A stretch of 64,000 bases of DNA from Fibrobacterota bacterium (GCA_016715065.1 JADKBN010000004.1:315329-379328), one strand, 5' to 3'. Shown: positions 19,501-28,954, counted from the first letter of the stretch. A program made the numbers and translations. The notes: generated by a model not told the origin, from the letters alone.

Positions 19501-20766
19501 TTACTTCAGGACGTACGGCGCCGATCGGTAGAGGCGAAACTCCCGCAAGGCTCCCGGGAGTGAATTGGGCTGGATGGCGCTGGAGCCCAGCGTGAGCCTG
19601 GTGGTTTCGCTGGGGCGCGGGAAGAAGGCGCCGGAGTCCACCGATGGCGCGTCCAGGGGGATCTTTTGGCCGTTCATCCAAAGAGAAAAGCCAGAGGCGC
19701 GGTCCAAGGAAGAGGCCACATCCACCCAGCCTCGGGTGGCCATGCGGTAACTGGTTTGGGAGCGCACCACGCACAAGCGCGCGGGCTGCCCGCGCCAGGC
19801 GGCCAGGCGCAGACGGCCATCGGATTGGATGGCCACTTCCAGGTTCCGCGAGCCGATGTCGGCGATCACGGCGAGTCCGGAATCCGTCTCCGCTGGCAGT
19901 GAATCCAGCCACATCTTGGCGAACACGCCCAGGCGGTAGGTGGAATCCAAGCCCACCAGCGAATCCACGGAAACCATCGCGATGGGCTCGAAGCGGATGG
20001 CCTGGTAGGCGTCCACCGCCCGCAGTGAGGGGTTGCCGGAAAGGACGGGCTTGAGGCTGGTGAAGGCGGTCAGCGGAGTGGCTCCGTTGAAGTCCCAGCC
20101 CACGAACGGATCCGTGGCCAGCACCCAGCTTTTCACGTCGGTGTTGGTGGATGTCGCGACTCCCACCACGGTGGGGACGCCGTCGACCGGCAGAATGTCC
20201 TGGCGGGACCATTCTTGGGATTCGCTTCCCAAAACCAGCTCCACTTTCTGTCCGGGCAGACTCTTGACCTGGACAAATCCAGGCTTGGTGGCGAGCCCTC
20301 CTGGGATCCCCAGGATGTGGGCCCGGGTAGGGGCGCCTGCGGAGGTGTCGATGGCCACCCATCCCACGATCCAGCGGTCCAGAGAGAGGTTCTGGGTTTT
20401 TTGGGCGGACCCCTCCAGGGCCAGTCGCCCGGAGATCGCGCCCCACTGAGGTTGGGCCACCGATACCACCCATTGTCCGGAGGGCAGATTGGCGAAGGCG
20501 AACCGCCCCTGGGCATCGGTGCGGGTGGAGTCCTGGGGTGCCCGCACCAGCTTGGCATCCCACAGGTATACGGTAACTCCTTCGGCGGAAGGCTTGGATC
20601 CGGAAAGGCGCCGCGCCGCACCCATGTTCTCCGTTCCCACCGTCCCCGCGATGGATCCGCCCCCGGGACCTCGGCTCGGCTCGGCGGCGGTGGAGCCTCC
20701 TCCACCGCACGAAGCCAAAAGGAAAGAGGCGAGTGCGAGGAAGATGGATTTTGGGGTGGTGCTCAT
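19501..20766 (-). CDS. Lipoprotein with carboxypeptidase-regulatory-like and LamG-like domains
   Basis: 421 residues. Signal peptide MSTTPKSIFLALASFLLASC with lipobox LASC, then a Gly-rich linker. Residues about 38-130 form a carboxypeptidase-regulatory-like beta-sandwich (GSIAGTVGT, DSTRTDAQGRFAFANLPSGQW). The C-terminal 200 residues resemble a concanavalin/LamG fold (WVDVASSLDRASGFSLWMNGQ, GALREFRLYRSAPY), often carbohydrate or protein binding. It lies 42 nt downstream of the TIGR02147 gene on the same strand, so the two are probably co-transcribed. Such pairs of a TIGR02147 protein and an exported protein are, to my knowledge, a feature of Fibrobacterota genomes. Confidence 0.78.
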   Translation of the reverse strand: MSTTPKSIFLALASFLLASCGGGGSTAAEPSRGPGGGSIAGTVGTENMGAARRLSGSKPSAEGVTVYLWDAKLVRAPQDSTRTDAQGRFAFANLPSGQWVVSVAQPQWGAISGRLALEGSAQKTQNLSLDRWIVGWVAIDTSAGAPTRAHILGIPGGLATKPGFVQVKSLPGQKVELVLGSESQEWSRQDILPVDGVPTVVGVATSTNTDVKSWVLATDPFVGWDFNGATPLTAFTSLKPVLSGNPSLRAVDAYQAIRFEPIAMVSVDSLVGLDSTYRLGVFAKMWLDSLPAETDSGLAVIADIGSRNLEVAIQSDGRLRLAAWRGQPARLCVVRSQTSYRMATRGWVDVASSLDRASGFSLWMNGQKIPLDAPSVDSGAFFPRPSETTRLTLGSSAIQPNSLPGALREFRLYRSAPYVLK

Positions 20767-20808
20767 GACTTGTCAAAAATGCGGGACGTGGCGCTTGTGC
20801 ACAATGGG

Positions 20809-21735
20809 TTAGCTGCGATTGGTGGGACTTTGGGAGCCCACTGGTGTACGCGTGAGTGGAAACAGCTGCAAATTGACCTGATAGACGCGGTCGGAGTGGG
20901 GAATTTCGGATGCCAAGGCGATGAGCTCGCGGCGGAAATTGCGGACCTTTTCGCGGACGACCTCGAAATGCTCGGCATCCAAGCCCACGGTCAGGGTGGA
21001 AATGTGGCGTAGATCACGATCGTGGCGAGCAAGTGACTGGCCAGCCAGCTCCAAAGTCTTGAGCTGGTAGTTGCGCACCAATCGGCTGGCCGATCGCGTG
21101 GGGGTGGAAAGGTTCGATTCCACCTGCCTGTACAATTCGCCATCTTTTTGGAGCAATCCAAGTTCCAACAGCAGCTCCACGGCTTCCCTGGCCTGCTCCC
21201 CGGAGATGGGCGGATCCAGTTGCTGGCCCAGGAGGTTCCAGTCCTGCGCAAACGGGAAATTGGTGACCAACTCGCGCAAGGGCACGATGTACCACTCCCG
21301 AAACAACTCGAATTCCCCCGCGTTGAGGATTCTTCCCTGGCGCGGGCGCGGAATCTGTCGGAGTCGATCCTGGTGGTGTTCGCGGTCCTTGGGAGTGCGG
21401 GCGTTGCCCAGTGCCACCAGGGCGGAGAAATATTCCGCCTCAGCCGGACCATGTTCCATCGCCTTGGACAATCGGTGGGCGGCCACCAGCGAGAGGTTCT
21501 TTTCACCCAGAGCGACGCGCCGCAGAAAGGATCGGCTGGAAAATTCGCATTTGTTGGCCAGCCACTGGTAGCTCATGTTGGCGGAGTGCGCTTTGCGAAA
21601 CTCGATCCAATCCCGCAGGTAGGCGTGGTAGTCCTCGTAGTCCCACACGGAGAGCTCTTCGGAAGCCTCCGGCGACGTGGCGGGAATCTGCGCGGCGGCC
21701 GATTCCTGGACCTTTCCTCTGGAAGGTGATGGCAA
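20809..21735 (-). CDS. TIGR02147 (DUF4423) family protein, putative regulator
   Basis: 308 residues. The family is best known from Fibrobacter succinogenes, where it is highly expanded, and its presence is one of the two taxonomic clues here. Hallmarks: VWDYEDYHAYLRDWIEFRK at the front, a helix-turn-helix-like segment MSYQWLANKCEFSSRSFLRR with GEKNLS, a central FELFREWYIVPLREL, and a C-terminal REKVRNFRRELIALASE. The last 15 residues (TPVGSQSPTNRS) are a poorly conserved tail. The family is annotated as having an HTH-like N-terminal region; DNA binding and control of the adjacent lipoprotein are inference. Confidence 0.88.
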   Translation of the reverse strand: MPSPSRGKVQESAAAQIPATSPEASEELSVWDYEDYHAYLRDWIEFRKAHSANMSYQWLANKCEFSSRSFLRRVALGEKNLSLVAAHRLSKAMEHGPAEAEYFSALVALGNARTPKDREHHQDRLRQIPRPRQGRILNAGEFELFREWYIVPLRELVTNFPFAQDWNLLGQQLDPPISGEQAREAVELLLELGLLQKDGELYRQVESNLSTPTRSASRLVRNYQLKTLELAGQSLARHDRDLRHISTLTVGLDAEHFEVVREKVRNFRRELIALASEIPHSDRVYQVNLQLFPLTRTPVGSQSPTNRS

Positions 21736-21893
21736 TTTTGTGGAAACGGCAGCACCCCCATTGGTTGATCGAGACCACGTCCCGATGGACAGGTAGGGAA
21801 TGTACCTCCTTTGGGGCGACGGGCGATCTGGACGGCGGATGGAATACGTTGCGTAGGGATCTGGCGTGCCCGATCCCTACTTGCCTTCTTTGT

Positions 21894-21907
21894 GATATCG
21901 CGATATC
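21894..21907. promoter_or_regulatory. Perfect palindrome, likely VapB operator
   Basis: GATATCGCGATATC is a perfect 14-bp palindrome ending 9 nt before the vapB start codon. Ribbon-helix-helix antitoxins bind such palindromes to autorepress toxin-antitoxin operons. The position would cover the start of transcription or the ribosome-binding region; no separate Shine-Dalgarno is visible. Confidence 0.6.
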
Positions 21908-21916
21908 TTCTTTAGC

Positions 21917-22162
21917 ATGGCCAAGTCTGTGCGGACGTTGATTGCCTTCGAGGCGACCCAAAAAGCATGGTTGGATCGGCGTTCGCGCTCGACGGGTAGG
22001 TCAATCGCCCACCTGGTGCGCGATGCGGTTGACTTGGCGCGCCGAGCGGAAAAGGGTGCGGGTCCGTCGGACTGGGCGGGCGCGCTCGCTTCGGTCAAGG
22101 GCGTCCGCAAGGGTGAGGATGGTCTTTTGGCACAGCAGAGGCTTCGCGAGGAGTGGTCGTGA
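21917..22162 (+). CDS. vapB: Antitoxin, ribbon-helix-helix type (VapB-like)
   Basis: 81 residues. The N-terminus (AKSVRTLIAFEATQKAWLDR) followed by a basic helix (RSRSTGRSIAHLVRDAVDLA) fits a short ribbon-helix-helix DNA-binding domain. The C-terminal part (GEDGLLAQQRLREEWS) is the likely toxin-binding tail. The gene precedes a PIN-domain toxin by 22 nt and follows a palindromic operator. Symbol given by arrangement; the exact VapB subfamily is uncertain. Confidence 0.78.
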   Translation: MAKSVRTLIAFEATQKAWLDRRSRSTGRSIAHLVRDAVDLARRAEKGAGPSDWAGALASVKGVRKGEDGLLAQQRLREEWS

Positions 22163-22184
22163 GCCTGTCTGAGGGTGTATCCGC

Positions 22185-22574
22185 ATGACCGGTACGACCC
22201 GGCTTTCCGGGATCCTGCTGGATTCCGTCATCCTCATCGATCTGTTGAACGGCATCGAGGAAGCGGAACGCTATCTACAGGATCGTGAAGGATCGTTGTC
22301 CATCAGTGCCATCACGCGCGCGGAAGTCTTGGCAGGCCTGGATGGCGCCCAAGCGGAGAAGGTTCGAGGTTTCCTGGATCGGTTCGTGTTGCACCCGATC
22401 GATGCGGCGGTCGCCGACGAAGCAGCGAGACTCAAGCGGCTCCATCGCTGGAAACTCCCTGATGCTCTCCAAGCCGCCTGCGCATTGTTGCACAAACATC
22501 GGTTGGCCACCCGCAACACCAAGGACTTCGATCCGAAAAAGTTCAGCTGGGTGGAAGTGCCCTACCGAATCTAA
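22185..22574 (+). CDS. vapC: PIN-domain ribonuclease toxin (VapC)
   Basis: 129 residues, typical VapC length. The four acidic residues of the PIN active site are visible: Asp13 (LLDSVILID), Glu47 (TRAEVLAG), Asp93 (LPDALQAA) and Asp114 (TRNTKDF). PIN toxins are Mg-dependent RNases, many cutting tRNA or rRNA, held inactive by the partner antitoxin. ATG 22185. Repeat element D begins right after the stop. Confidence 0.88.
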   Translation: MTGTTRLSGILLDSVILIDLLNGIEEAERYLQDREGSLSISAITRAEVLAGLDGAQAEKVRGFLDRFVLHPIDAAVADEAARLKRLHRWKLPDALQAACALLHKHRLATRNTKDFDPKKFSWVEVPYRI

Positions 22575-23442
22575 AAGCGCTGCGCTTTGTATTCGGCTGC
22601 GCCTGGCCTTCTTTCAAGGCTGCACCTTGGCGCTCTTCTTTTTGCAGGGCTGCGCCCTGCACGACGTTTACAGGAGGATCGTTCGAGAGATCCCCATCGG
22701 TTCTGCCGATAGGGGCCCGGCGCTCCTCCTGTACCTCCTAGGGGCAAAGGACCGTAATCTCGGCCTCCCATCCGGCCAACAAGCTGGATGGGAACCCTGA
22801 GCGGCCCTTTGGCCAGGGTTCCCATTTGGCTCGCATCGAGCCAAATGGGAGGAGCGAGCATGCGCACCAAGGGGTCTTTGACTGGAACGGCCATGCCTGT
22901 TCGCTGGGCTGGCGGGAACAATGGGAGTCGAAGCATCGAGCGATGGCATCAGGGACGCGATCGGCATTCTCATGGCTCTGGCCGTTCCAATCCACAAAGC
23001 CCCCTTGGAACCCCGCCGGTTCGGCAGCGGCATGGGATGCCAGCCCCAAGCAGCCTGTAAGCCCCGACAGCTGTCGGGGCCAACAATAGCCCGTATCAGA
23101 CATAATCTGGCAATCAAGCTGAACTGGCACGGGGTCCGGGGGCAAGCTTAGTGGAACGGCCAAATGAATCTGGGATATCGATCGCGTCCCTGATGGTCCT
23201 GCCAGTAGAGCAGCCCGTCATTTTTACCACGGACCTGGCGCCAGCGGCATTGGCCGTTCCAGGGCGCGGCCCCCGGCGCCGGAGTCCAGAGGGACGGCGT
23301 CAGTCCCTCTGGCCGCGGTCACGGTGCGCGGCCGCACCGTGAAAACGGCACCCGGGCCGCCCCGGAAAGGCTCGGCGCAGCCGAACGAGGCTCCGGCGCC
23401 AGCCGGGAAAAGCGCGGCGCAGCCGAAAGGAAAAGCGCAGCG
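22575..23442 (+). repeat. Composite hairpin-rich repeat, element D
   Basis: Longest copy. Left part is a string of hairpins: AAGGCTGCACCTTGG, GCAGGGCTGCGCCCTGC, TACAGGAGGA/TCCTCCTGTA, CCCATCGG/CCGATAGGG, CCATTTGGCTCG/CGAGCCAAATGG. Then forward unit TGGAACGGCCATGCC to GGCCGTTCCA at about 22884-22990, palindrome CCCCGACAGCTGTCGGGG at 23062-23079, a degenerate inverted unit TGGAACGGCCAAATG to GGCCGTTCCAG at about 23152-23261, and a GGCGCAGCCG/GGCGCCAGCCGG tail. The tail ends at the stop of the minus-strand DUF4143 gene. Between convergent genes. Confidence 0.85.
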
Positions 23443-24594
23443 CTAGGTCTCGTACGACCAATGTGCGTCAATATCCGTCAACGGGATCGCCGTGATGCGA
23501 TCTTCCAGCTGCCAGCGCTCGCGTCCCGGGTGGACCACCCAGAGGTGCTGGAGATTCAGTTCATCCAAAGCGATGCGCATGGATCTGGTGACGCGGGGAG
23601 CGTCGGCACATTTGAACTCGATGCCCCAACCTTTGCCTTCGTGTTGCCAGAACAGATCCAGTTCCGCGCCAGCCTGGGTGGCCCAGAAGTAGAGTTCGCC
23701 ATCCCTCGCACCGATGCTGCGCGCGCACTCTTCCAAGGCGAACCCTTCCCAGGAGGCGCTGCGGAGAGGATGTCCTTCCAAGGCGCTCCACGAGTCGATG
23801 GCCTGCAGTCTGTGGAGGATGCCGCTGTCGCGCAGGTAGATCTTGGGGCTTTTCACCAACCGCTTGGAGGTGTTGGAATACCACGGTTGCAAGGTCCGCA
23901 CCATGAAGGTGCTCTCCAGGATGTCCACGTAGTGGCGGACCGTGTGGTTGGTGGTGCCCATGGATCGGCCAAGCTCTGAAAGAGTCAAAATCTGACCATG
24001 GACGTGGCTCAACATGGACCAGAAGCGACGCAGGGTGGTGGGCGGCACCCTGATTCCCAGGTTAGGGATGTCGCGCTCCAGGAAGGTCGCGATGTAGTCC
24101 TCCCGCCATCTTGAACTTTCGCGATCGCTCTGGGCCAAGGTCGAGCGGGGGAATCCTCCGCGCAGCCAGAGGCGTTCCTGCGAGGATGTGCCGAGGTCGG
24201 TCAATCGGAAGCCACCCAACCGAAGCATCGCCAAGCGACCCGCCAACGATTCGGAGCCCTGGCGCAGCAGTTCGGGAGCCGCGCTTCCCAGGATCAAAAA
24301 CCGAGGCGAATTCGGTTGGTCCACCAGATACCGCAACAGCGGGAACAGGTCCGGTCGACGTTGGATCTCGTCGATCACCACCAATCCGGTGAGTCGCTCC
24401 AGGGCAAGTTGCGGCGACTCCAGTCGCGCGAGATCCCGCGGGTTTTCCAGATCAAACCGAGCACTTGCCTCGATCTGGCGGGACAAGGTGGTCTTGCCAC
24501 ACTGGCGTGGGCCCAAAATGGCCGTGACAGGGCTGGATGCGCACAATTCCAGCAGGGTGGCGAGCTCGCCTCGGGTTTCTGAAGGATCCAACAT
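23443..24594 (-). CDS. AAA-type ATPase with DUF4143 domain
   Basis: 383 residues from ATG 24594, which has ACAAGG just upstream; a TTG at 24624 would add 10. Walker A GPRQCGKTT at residues 28-36, Walker B GLVVIDEIQ near 75, arginine-containing segment GSAAPELLRQ. A winged-helix region follows (LSELGRSMGTTNHTVRHYVD). The C-terminal DUF4143 domain ends with the nuclease-like motif ELDLFWQHEGKGWGIEFKC. This family is common in accessory regions and its cellular role is unknown. It is a lone gene between elements D and E. Confidence 0.88.
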   Translation of the reverse strand: MLDPSETRGELATLLELCASSPVTAILGPRQCGKTTLSRQIEASARFDLENPRDLARLESPQLALERLTGLVVIDEIQRRPDLFPLLRYLVDQPNSPRFLILGSAAPELLRQGSESLAGRLAMLRLGGFRLTDLGTSSQERLWLRGGFPRSTLAQSDRESSRWREDYIATFLERDIPNLGIRVPPTTLRRFWSMLSHVHGQILTLSELGRSMGTTNHTVRHYVDILESTFMVRTLQPWYSNTSKRLVKSPKIYLRDSGILHRLQAIDSWSALEGHPLRSASWEGFALEECARSIGARDGELYFWATQAGAELDLFWQHEGKGWGIEFKCADAPRVTRSMRIALDELNLQHLWVVHPGRERWQLEDRITAIPLTDIDAHWSYET

Positions 24595-24639
24595 TACCTT
24601 GTAAAATGGAAGATAGACTGCCAAAAAGCAAGGTTATAA

Positions 24640-25440
24640 TTGCGTGGTGTGAGCTGCGCTTTGCTCTCGGCTGCGCGGGGCCTTTTTCAAGGCTGCACCT
24701 TGGGGCTCTTCTTTTTGCAGGGCTGCGCCCTGCTCGGCGTTTACAGGAGGACGCTTCCCGCTCCTCCTGTACCTCCTCGGGGCAAAGGATCGCGTCATCG
24801 GCCAGCCGGATGGGACGCGACCTTTGGGCATGGCTCGCCGCGCCAAATGGGGGGGGGGGGGGGGGGGGGGGGGGGGGTCGCGGCCTCTGACGGGCCGATG
24901 CTGTTCGCGGGCGGGGCCCAGGGGGGGGGGAGCGCGACGGGGGCCCGGGGCGCGCGGGGGGGCCGCTCCGAATCAGCCCCTTGGAACCCCTGCCGGTTCG
25001 GCAGCGGCATGGGATAACCAGCCCCAAGCAACATCTTGGCCCCGACAGCTGCCGGGGCCAACAATAGCCCGTATCAGACAAAATCTGGCAATCAAGCAAG
25101 GCTGGCACGGGGGTCCGGGGGCGCGGTTCATGGAACGACCAATGGGTATTGGTGATATCGATCGCGACCCTGATGATCCTGCCAAGTGCGCAATCGGCCG
25201 TCTCACCCGCCCATCCGGCCCAAGCGGCATGGCCGTTCCAGTTAGCGCCCCCCGGCGCCGGAGTCCAGAGGGACGGCGTCAGTCCCTCTGGCCGCGGTCA
25301 CGGTGCGCGGCCGCACCGTGAATACGGCACCCGGGCCGTCCCGGAAAGGCGCGGCGCAGCCGAATGAAGCCCCCGGCGCAAAGCCGGAAGAAAGCCCGGC
25401 GCAGCCGACAAAAAAACCGGCGCAAAGCCGGAATGCACAT
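24640..25440 (+). repeat. Composite hairpin-rich repeat, element E, with damaged centre
   Basis: Left hairpins as in D (AAGGCTGCACCTTGG, CAGGGCTGCGCCCTG, TACAGGAGGA/TCCTCCTGTA). The forward unit expected next is replaced by a 29-nt G run at 24849-24877 and a very G-rich stretch to about 24970. The right part is normal: CCCCGACAGCTGCCGGGG at 25040-25057 (one mismatch), inverted unit CATGGAACGACCAATG to GGCATGGCCGTTCCAG at about 25128-25242, GAGGGACGGCGTCAGTCCCTC, and a GGCGCAGCCG/GGCGCAAAGCCGG tail. It lies between divergent genes. Confidence 0.82.
24849..24877. repeat. 29-nt poly-G run, possible assembly artefact
   Basis: Second long G homopolymer in the window, replacing the forward half of element E. 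A further 10-G run is at 24921-24930. The same position in elements C and D carries ordinary unique hairpin sequence, so this is more likely a sequencing or joining artefact than biology. Confidence 0.8.
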
Positions 25441-25488
25441 GTAGAATGCTCCTGAAGAGGTCAAGCGTCTCCGACCCGCGAGGTTCGT

Positions 25489-26751
25489 GTGCCCATCGGA
25501 TTTTCCATCGCCATCGGTCTTGGGTGGACCCTCGGTGCAACCGCCCCGCGCATCGACACCGCCCATACCCTTCTCATGACCATCAAAGCCGTGGACGACC
25601 GCACAAACAAACCGATCCATGCGGATCTTCGCGTCGATTGCAAGGACGTGGGCGAGACTCCATTGACCTTGCCCAACCTCCCGATCCACACCAAGGTTTC
25701 CGCCTCCTTCGAGGAATCCGCCTGGCAGCGTGTCGCCCTCGACTCGGAAGCACAACGCACGCACAAAGTGCTCCTCCACTTCCGCTCGCACGATTCCGAT
25801 TCCAGTTACGTGATGGTGAGAGGGGAGCGGGTCTCCAGCGACCACGTCAAGGTTCGTAGGCTGGTCCGATCCAAGTCCCGGAGCCGGGAGGTCCTCCAAA
25901 AACTCACCGAGCGATGTGTCCGGCGCAATCTGAGATGCGGGAGCCCTCCCGATGCTCGATGCCGGCGGGAATTGGACTCGCTGCTCCTTGAGGTCCGCAA
26001 GGAGCAGAAGAAGCTAGACTCGCTCTCGCGTCGGATCGATTCACTTTGTTCCGACTGCAATGATCCTCACTTCGGTCCCCGCAAAGAATCTCGGCTCCTC
26101 TATGATTCTGTGGCCACCCTATCGAGTCCTCGAGGGTCCGAACCAGATCCTCGCCGCTATGAAGATGCCCTCTTCAATTACGCCGAGATGACGTATCAGG
26201 GTGAAATCAGAGCACTCGCAGCAGCAACGGAAGCTCGCCAGAACAGGGTGGATGACGACAGTTGTGGCCCCCCTCCCAAGGAGCCGGATCCGAATCTGAA
26301 GGTGCGGCATCTCGAGGGCCTCGCGGCCCACCGAGCCTACCTGGATTCATTGCCGAATGGAGCGCGCCGGGATTTGATTCTCAAACGAGCAGCATTGATG
26401 CATGAATTTCGGGGAGAAGCCGATTCCGGCCTTGCGTACTTGCGCGAAGTTTTCCGTCTCCATCCTTCGTCGCGTCTGATTCCTGCGACAACCCTCAGGA
26501 TCGGGGAAATCCACTACGCCGCAAGACGTTTCGACTCCGCGGCAGTATGGATAAGCCGTTCACTGGATCTGCCAGTGGATTTGGGTCCATTTTTCCCGCG
26601 CGACCAGAGATTGGCCCGCCTCGATTCCTGCTTCCTGCACCAGCCCGACCCTCTCGCCGCCGCCCGCCGCCACTTCGCGCAGATCGGCCCCCGCCCCTAC
26701 CAGGACACCATCTTCCAAAATCTGTCCAGCCAACCCGGCAAGCCCCAATAG
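25489..26751 (+). CDS. Hypothetical protein with TPR-like C-terminal half
   Basis: 420 residues from GTG 25489 (GAGG upstream). No convincing signal peptide, though residues 1-18 (MPIGFSIAIGLGWTLGAT) are hydrophobic and could be a poor one. Residues about 30-110 look like a PEGA-like beta domain (KAVDDRTNKPIHADLRVD, DVGETPLTLPNLPIHTKV). The middle has a coiled-coil stretch (LLLEVRKEQKKLDSLSRRID). The last 130 residues have helical-pair spacing like tetratricopeptide repeats (YLREVFRLHPSSRLIPATTLRIGEIHYAARRF split over two helices). Lone gene between elements E and F. Function unknown. Confidence 0.68.
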   Translation: MPIGFSIAIGLGWTLGATAPRIDTAHTLLMTIKAVDDRTNKPIHADLRVDCKDVGETPLTLPNLPIHTKVSASFEESAWQRVALDSEAQRTHKVLLHFRSHDSDSSYVMVRGERVSSDHVKVRRLVRSKSRSREVLQKLTERCVRRNLRCGSPPDARCRRELDSLLLEVRKEQKKLDSLSRRIDSLCSDCNDPHFGPRKESRLLYDSVATLSSPRGSEPDPRRYEDALFNYAEMTYQGEIRALAAATEARQNRVDDDSCGPPPKEPDPNLKVRHLEGLAAHRAYLDSLPNGARRDLILKRAALMHEFRGEADSGLAYLREVFRLHPSSRLIPATTLRIGEIHYAARRFDSAAVWISRSLDLPVDLGPFFPRDQRLARLDSCFLHQPDPLAAARRHFAQIGPRPYQDTIFQNLSSQPGKPQ

Positions 26752-26754
26752 CCG

Positions 26755-27362
26755 CAGTTATCGATCTACAGCCAGCCTGCGCCGCCGCCGTTGCATTCAA
26801 TCCGTTTCCGATTTCGGGGCAATTCCCCGCCAACCCCACCACCATGAACAAAGGGGTTCGCCTTCGCATAGGGCGATTCATGAATCGCCCCTACCTCGCA
26901 CCCTGCCGTACCATCTTCCCGCCACCGCCCTTGTCGCCTCCGGCGACCAACCGAGGCCCCAATTACTGCAGTTGTCGATACAGCCAGCCTCTCACACCCA
27001 CCGGCCCTAACCCGGCCAGCGAAGCGGCGCCGGAAACCGGCAATCAGACAGAAATCGACGATCACACAAGGCTGGCACGGGGGTCCGGGGGGCGCGGTTC
27101 ATGGAACGGCCAATGGGTATTGGCGATATCGATCGCGACCCTGATGATCTCGCCACGTCCACCGACGATCATCCCATCCGGCGCACCTGGCTGGTCTGGC
27201 ATGGCCGTTCCAGTTAGCGCCCCCCGGCGGCCGGATCCCCAAGGGGCGCCGGAGCCCCTTGGGCCGGGGTCACGGGTCCCGGCGGACCCGTGAATACGGC
27301 ACCGGACCCGCGTCCGAAAAAAGCGCGGCGCAGCCGATCAAAATCACGGCGCAGCCGAATGA
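26755..27362 (+). repeat. Composite hairpin-rich repeat, element F
   Basis: The left part differs from A-E. It carries a segment shared only with element G, including a perfect 20-bp palindrome GGGCGATTCATGAATCGCCC at 26871-26890 and GTCGCCTCCGGCGAC. Then the inverted unit CATGGAACGGCCAATG to GGCATGGCCGTTCCAG at about 27101-27216, GGGTCCCGGCGGACCC and a short GGCGCAGCCG tail up to the pectate lyase stop. About 440 nt (26785-27230) match element G (49885-50325) in inverted orientation at about 90% by eye. Confidence 0.85.
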
Positions 27363-27365
27363 AGC

Positions 27366-28772
27366 CTACGGCAACGCCACCTTCGCCACCGCCTCACCCG
27401 CGCGCACCACGTAAAGCCCCGACGGAAGCACCGCCGACCGCCCCGCTCCCGTGCCCACGATCAAGGTCTGCAACAGCTTCCCCTGCGCCGTCAAAAACTG
27501 CACGCGACTGCCCGCCAAGGCCTCGACCAAAATCCGTCCATTGTTAGTGGAAGCAGTAAAAACGGCGGCGACGGATGGACTCGCAGAAACTCCGGAGATG
27601 AATTCATCCGTGTTGATCTTGCCGACGCCGGAATAGGTCTTGACCAGGGTGGGGACATCGGCCACGGGATCCGCCTTGTAGGAATAGAATGTGGAGGGTT
27701 CGAATTTTCCCCCAAGCACTTCCTCGCTGGCGGAAAGGGCTTCGGCGCCAGGCGCCTGGCCCGCGGCGAGGATGATCTGGGGAACACGGTCGCAGGCGAC
27801 CCACTTGTTGTCCACGAGGGTGGCGGCGCCGTTTTCCGACGTCTTCCCGAACACCGGCTTCTTGGAGGCTTCGTAGTGGTTGCCTTCGATGTACACGTCG
27901 GAATTGATGCGGGTGTTGGTGCCGTTCTCGCTGGTGATCATGTAATTGTTGAGCATGTGCACCTTCCCGAAACGGATTAGGGGCAGCCGCGAGAGGATGT
28001 TCTTGAAGTAGTTGTGGCTGTAGGTGATCTTGCGATCGAAGTCGTCGCTGTTTCCTTTGCCGAACAGCGAGGCCTTGTGGTGGTCGTGGAAGTAGCACCA
28101 GGAGATGGTGATGTTGGAGCTGTTGTTCTTGCCGTCCACCAGGCCGTCGTAGCGGTCCACGTCGGTCATCACGGAAGGATCTTCGTTGAAGAACTCGCAG
28201 TGATCGATCCAGATGTGGCGCGTGATGCGGCTGGCTTCCGGAATGGTCTCGTCGTCGGCCTGGATGCCGATGCAGTCGGGATCTGTCAATGTTTTCGCCG
28301 CGCCGTCCACCCAGCCGATGATCTTGTTTTCATCCGTGCGGGCGATGGGGACGTTCTTCATGGTGAAGCGGATGTTGCGGATGATGATGTTGGATTGGCT
28401 CTGGATGATGATCCCGATGCGGTTGAAGAATGCCTCCGACCCGATCCCCACCAGCGTCTTGTTGGAGCCCAGCCTGAGGATGTTGCCGTAGGTGGAGGCC
28501 GTGCCGCCGCTGGTGACGATGTTGCCCATCCCGTCCACTTTCACCGCCACCCCGGTGTTGAATTCCTTGGTGATGCGGATCACGTAGGGGGTGGTCTTGT
28601 CTTCGGCGTACTGCTTGAGCTCGGCGTAGGTGGTCGGGGTGACCACCTTTCCTCCGGCGCCGCCGGTGGTGGTGCCTTCGGTGGTGGCAAAGCCCATCAT
28701 GGCGAAGTTCGGGGTGGCTGCCGAGATCGCGCCTGCGAGGACGGAGACCAAAAGTGCCAGCCTGGAATTCAT
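27366..28772 (-). CDS. Secreted pectate lyase, polysaccharide lyase family 1, with T9SS-like tail
   Basis: 468 residues from ATG 28772, which opens a signal peptide (MNSRLALLVSVLAGAISAA); a TTG at 28811 would add 13 residues ahead of it. The parallel beta-helix of PL1 is clear: IIIRNIRFTMKNV, HIWIDHCEF with the calcium-site region, DGLVDGKNNSSNITISWCYF, and the catalytic-arginine motif SRLPLIRFGKVHMLNNY. PL1 enzymes cleave polygalacturonate by beta-elimination. Residues after about 400 form a small sorting-like domain (VEALAGSRVQFLTAQGKLLQ, LPSGLYVVRAGEAVAKVALP), consistent with export through a type IX system. This supports a plant-polymer-degrading lifestyle. Confidence 0.92.
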   Translation of the reverse strand: MNSRLALLVSVLAGAISAATPNFAMMGFATTEGTTTGGAGGKVVTPTTYAELKQYAEDKTTPYVIRITKEFNTGVAVKVDGMGNIVTSGGTASTYGNILRLGSNKTLVGIGSEAFFNRIGIIIQSQSNIIIRNIRFTMKNVPIARTDENKIIGWVDGAAKTLTDPDCIGIQADDETIPEASRITRHIWIDHCEFFNEDPSVMTDVDRYDGLVDGKNNSSNITISWCYFHDHHKASLFGKGNSDDFDRKITYSHNYFKNILSRLPLIRFGKVHMLNNYMITSENGTNTRINSDVYIEGNHYEASKKPVFGKTSENGAATLVDNKWVACDRVPQIILAAGQAPGAEALSASEEVLGGKFEPSTFYSYKADPVADVPTLVKTYSGVGKINTDEFISGVSASPSVAAVFTASTNNGRILVEALAGSRVQFLTAQGKLLQTLIVGTGAGRSAVLPSGLYVVRAGEAVAKVALP

Positions 28773-28954
28773 GAACGCCTGCCATTCGATGGGAGATGTG
28801 AAGTTCTTCAAGATCCACGATGCCCTCCGCAGCCGCTTTCAAGTTCTGGATCGCCGGTTTTGGTGTTGAAATTTGGTCGGGTGCCATCGGTGCGGGAAAT
28901 GCACTTTTGCCGATCCATGCCAGCTTTTCCCCTGCCTTTCCACCGGAGCCGATC

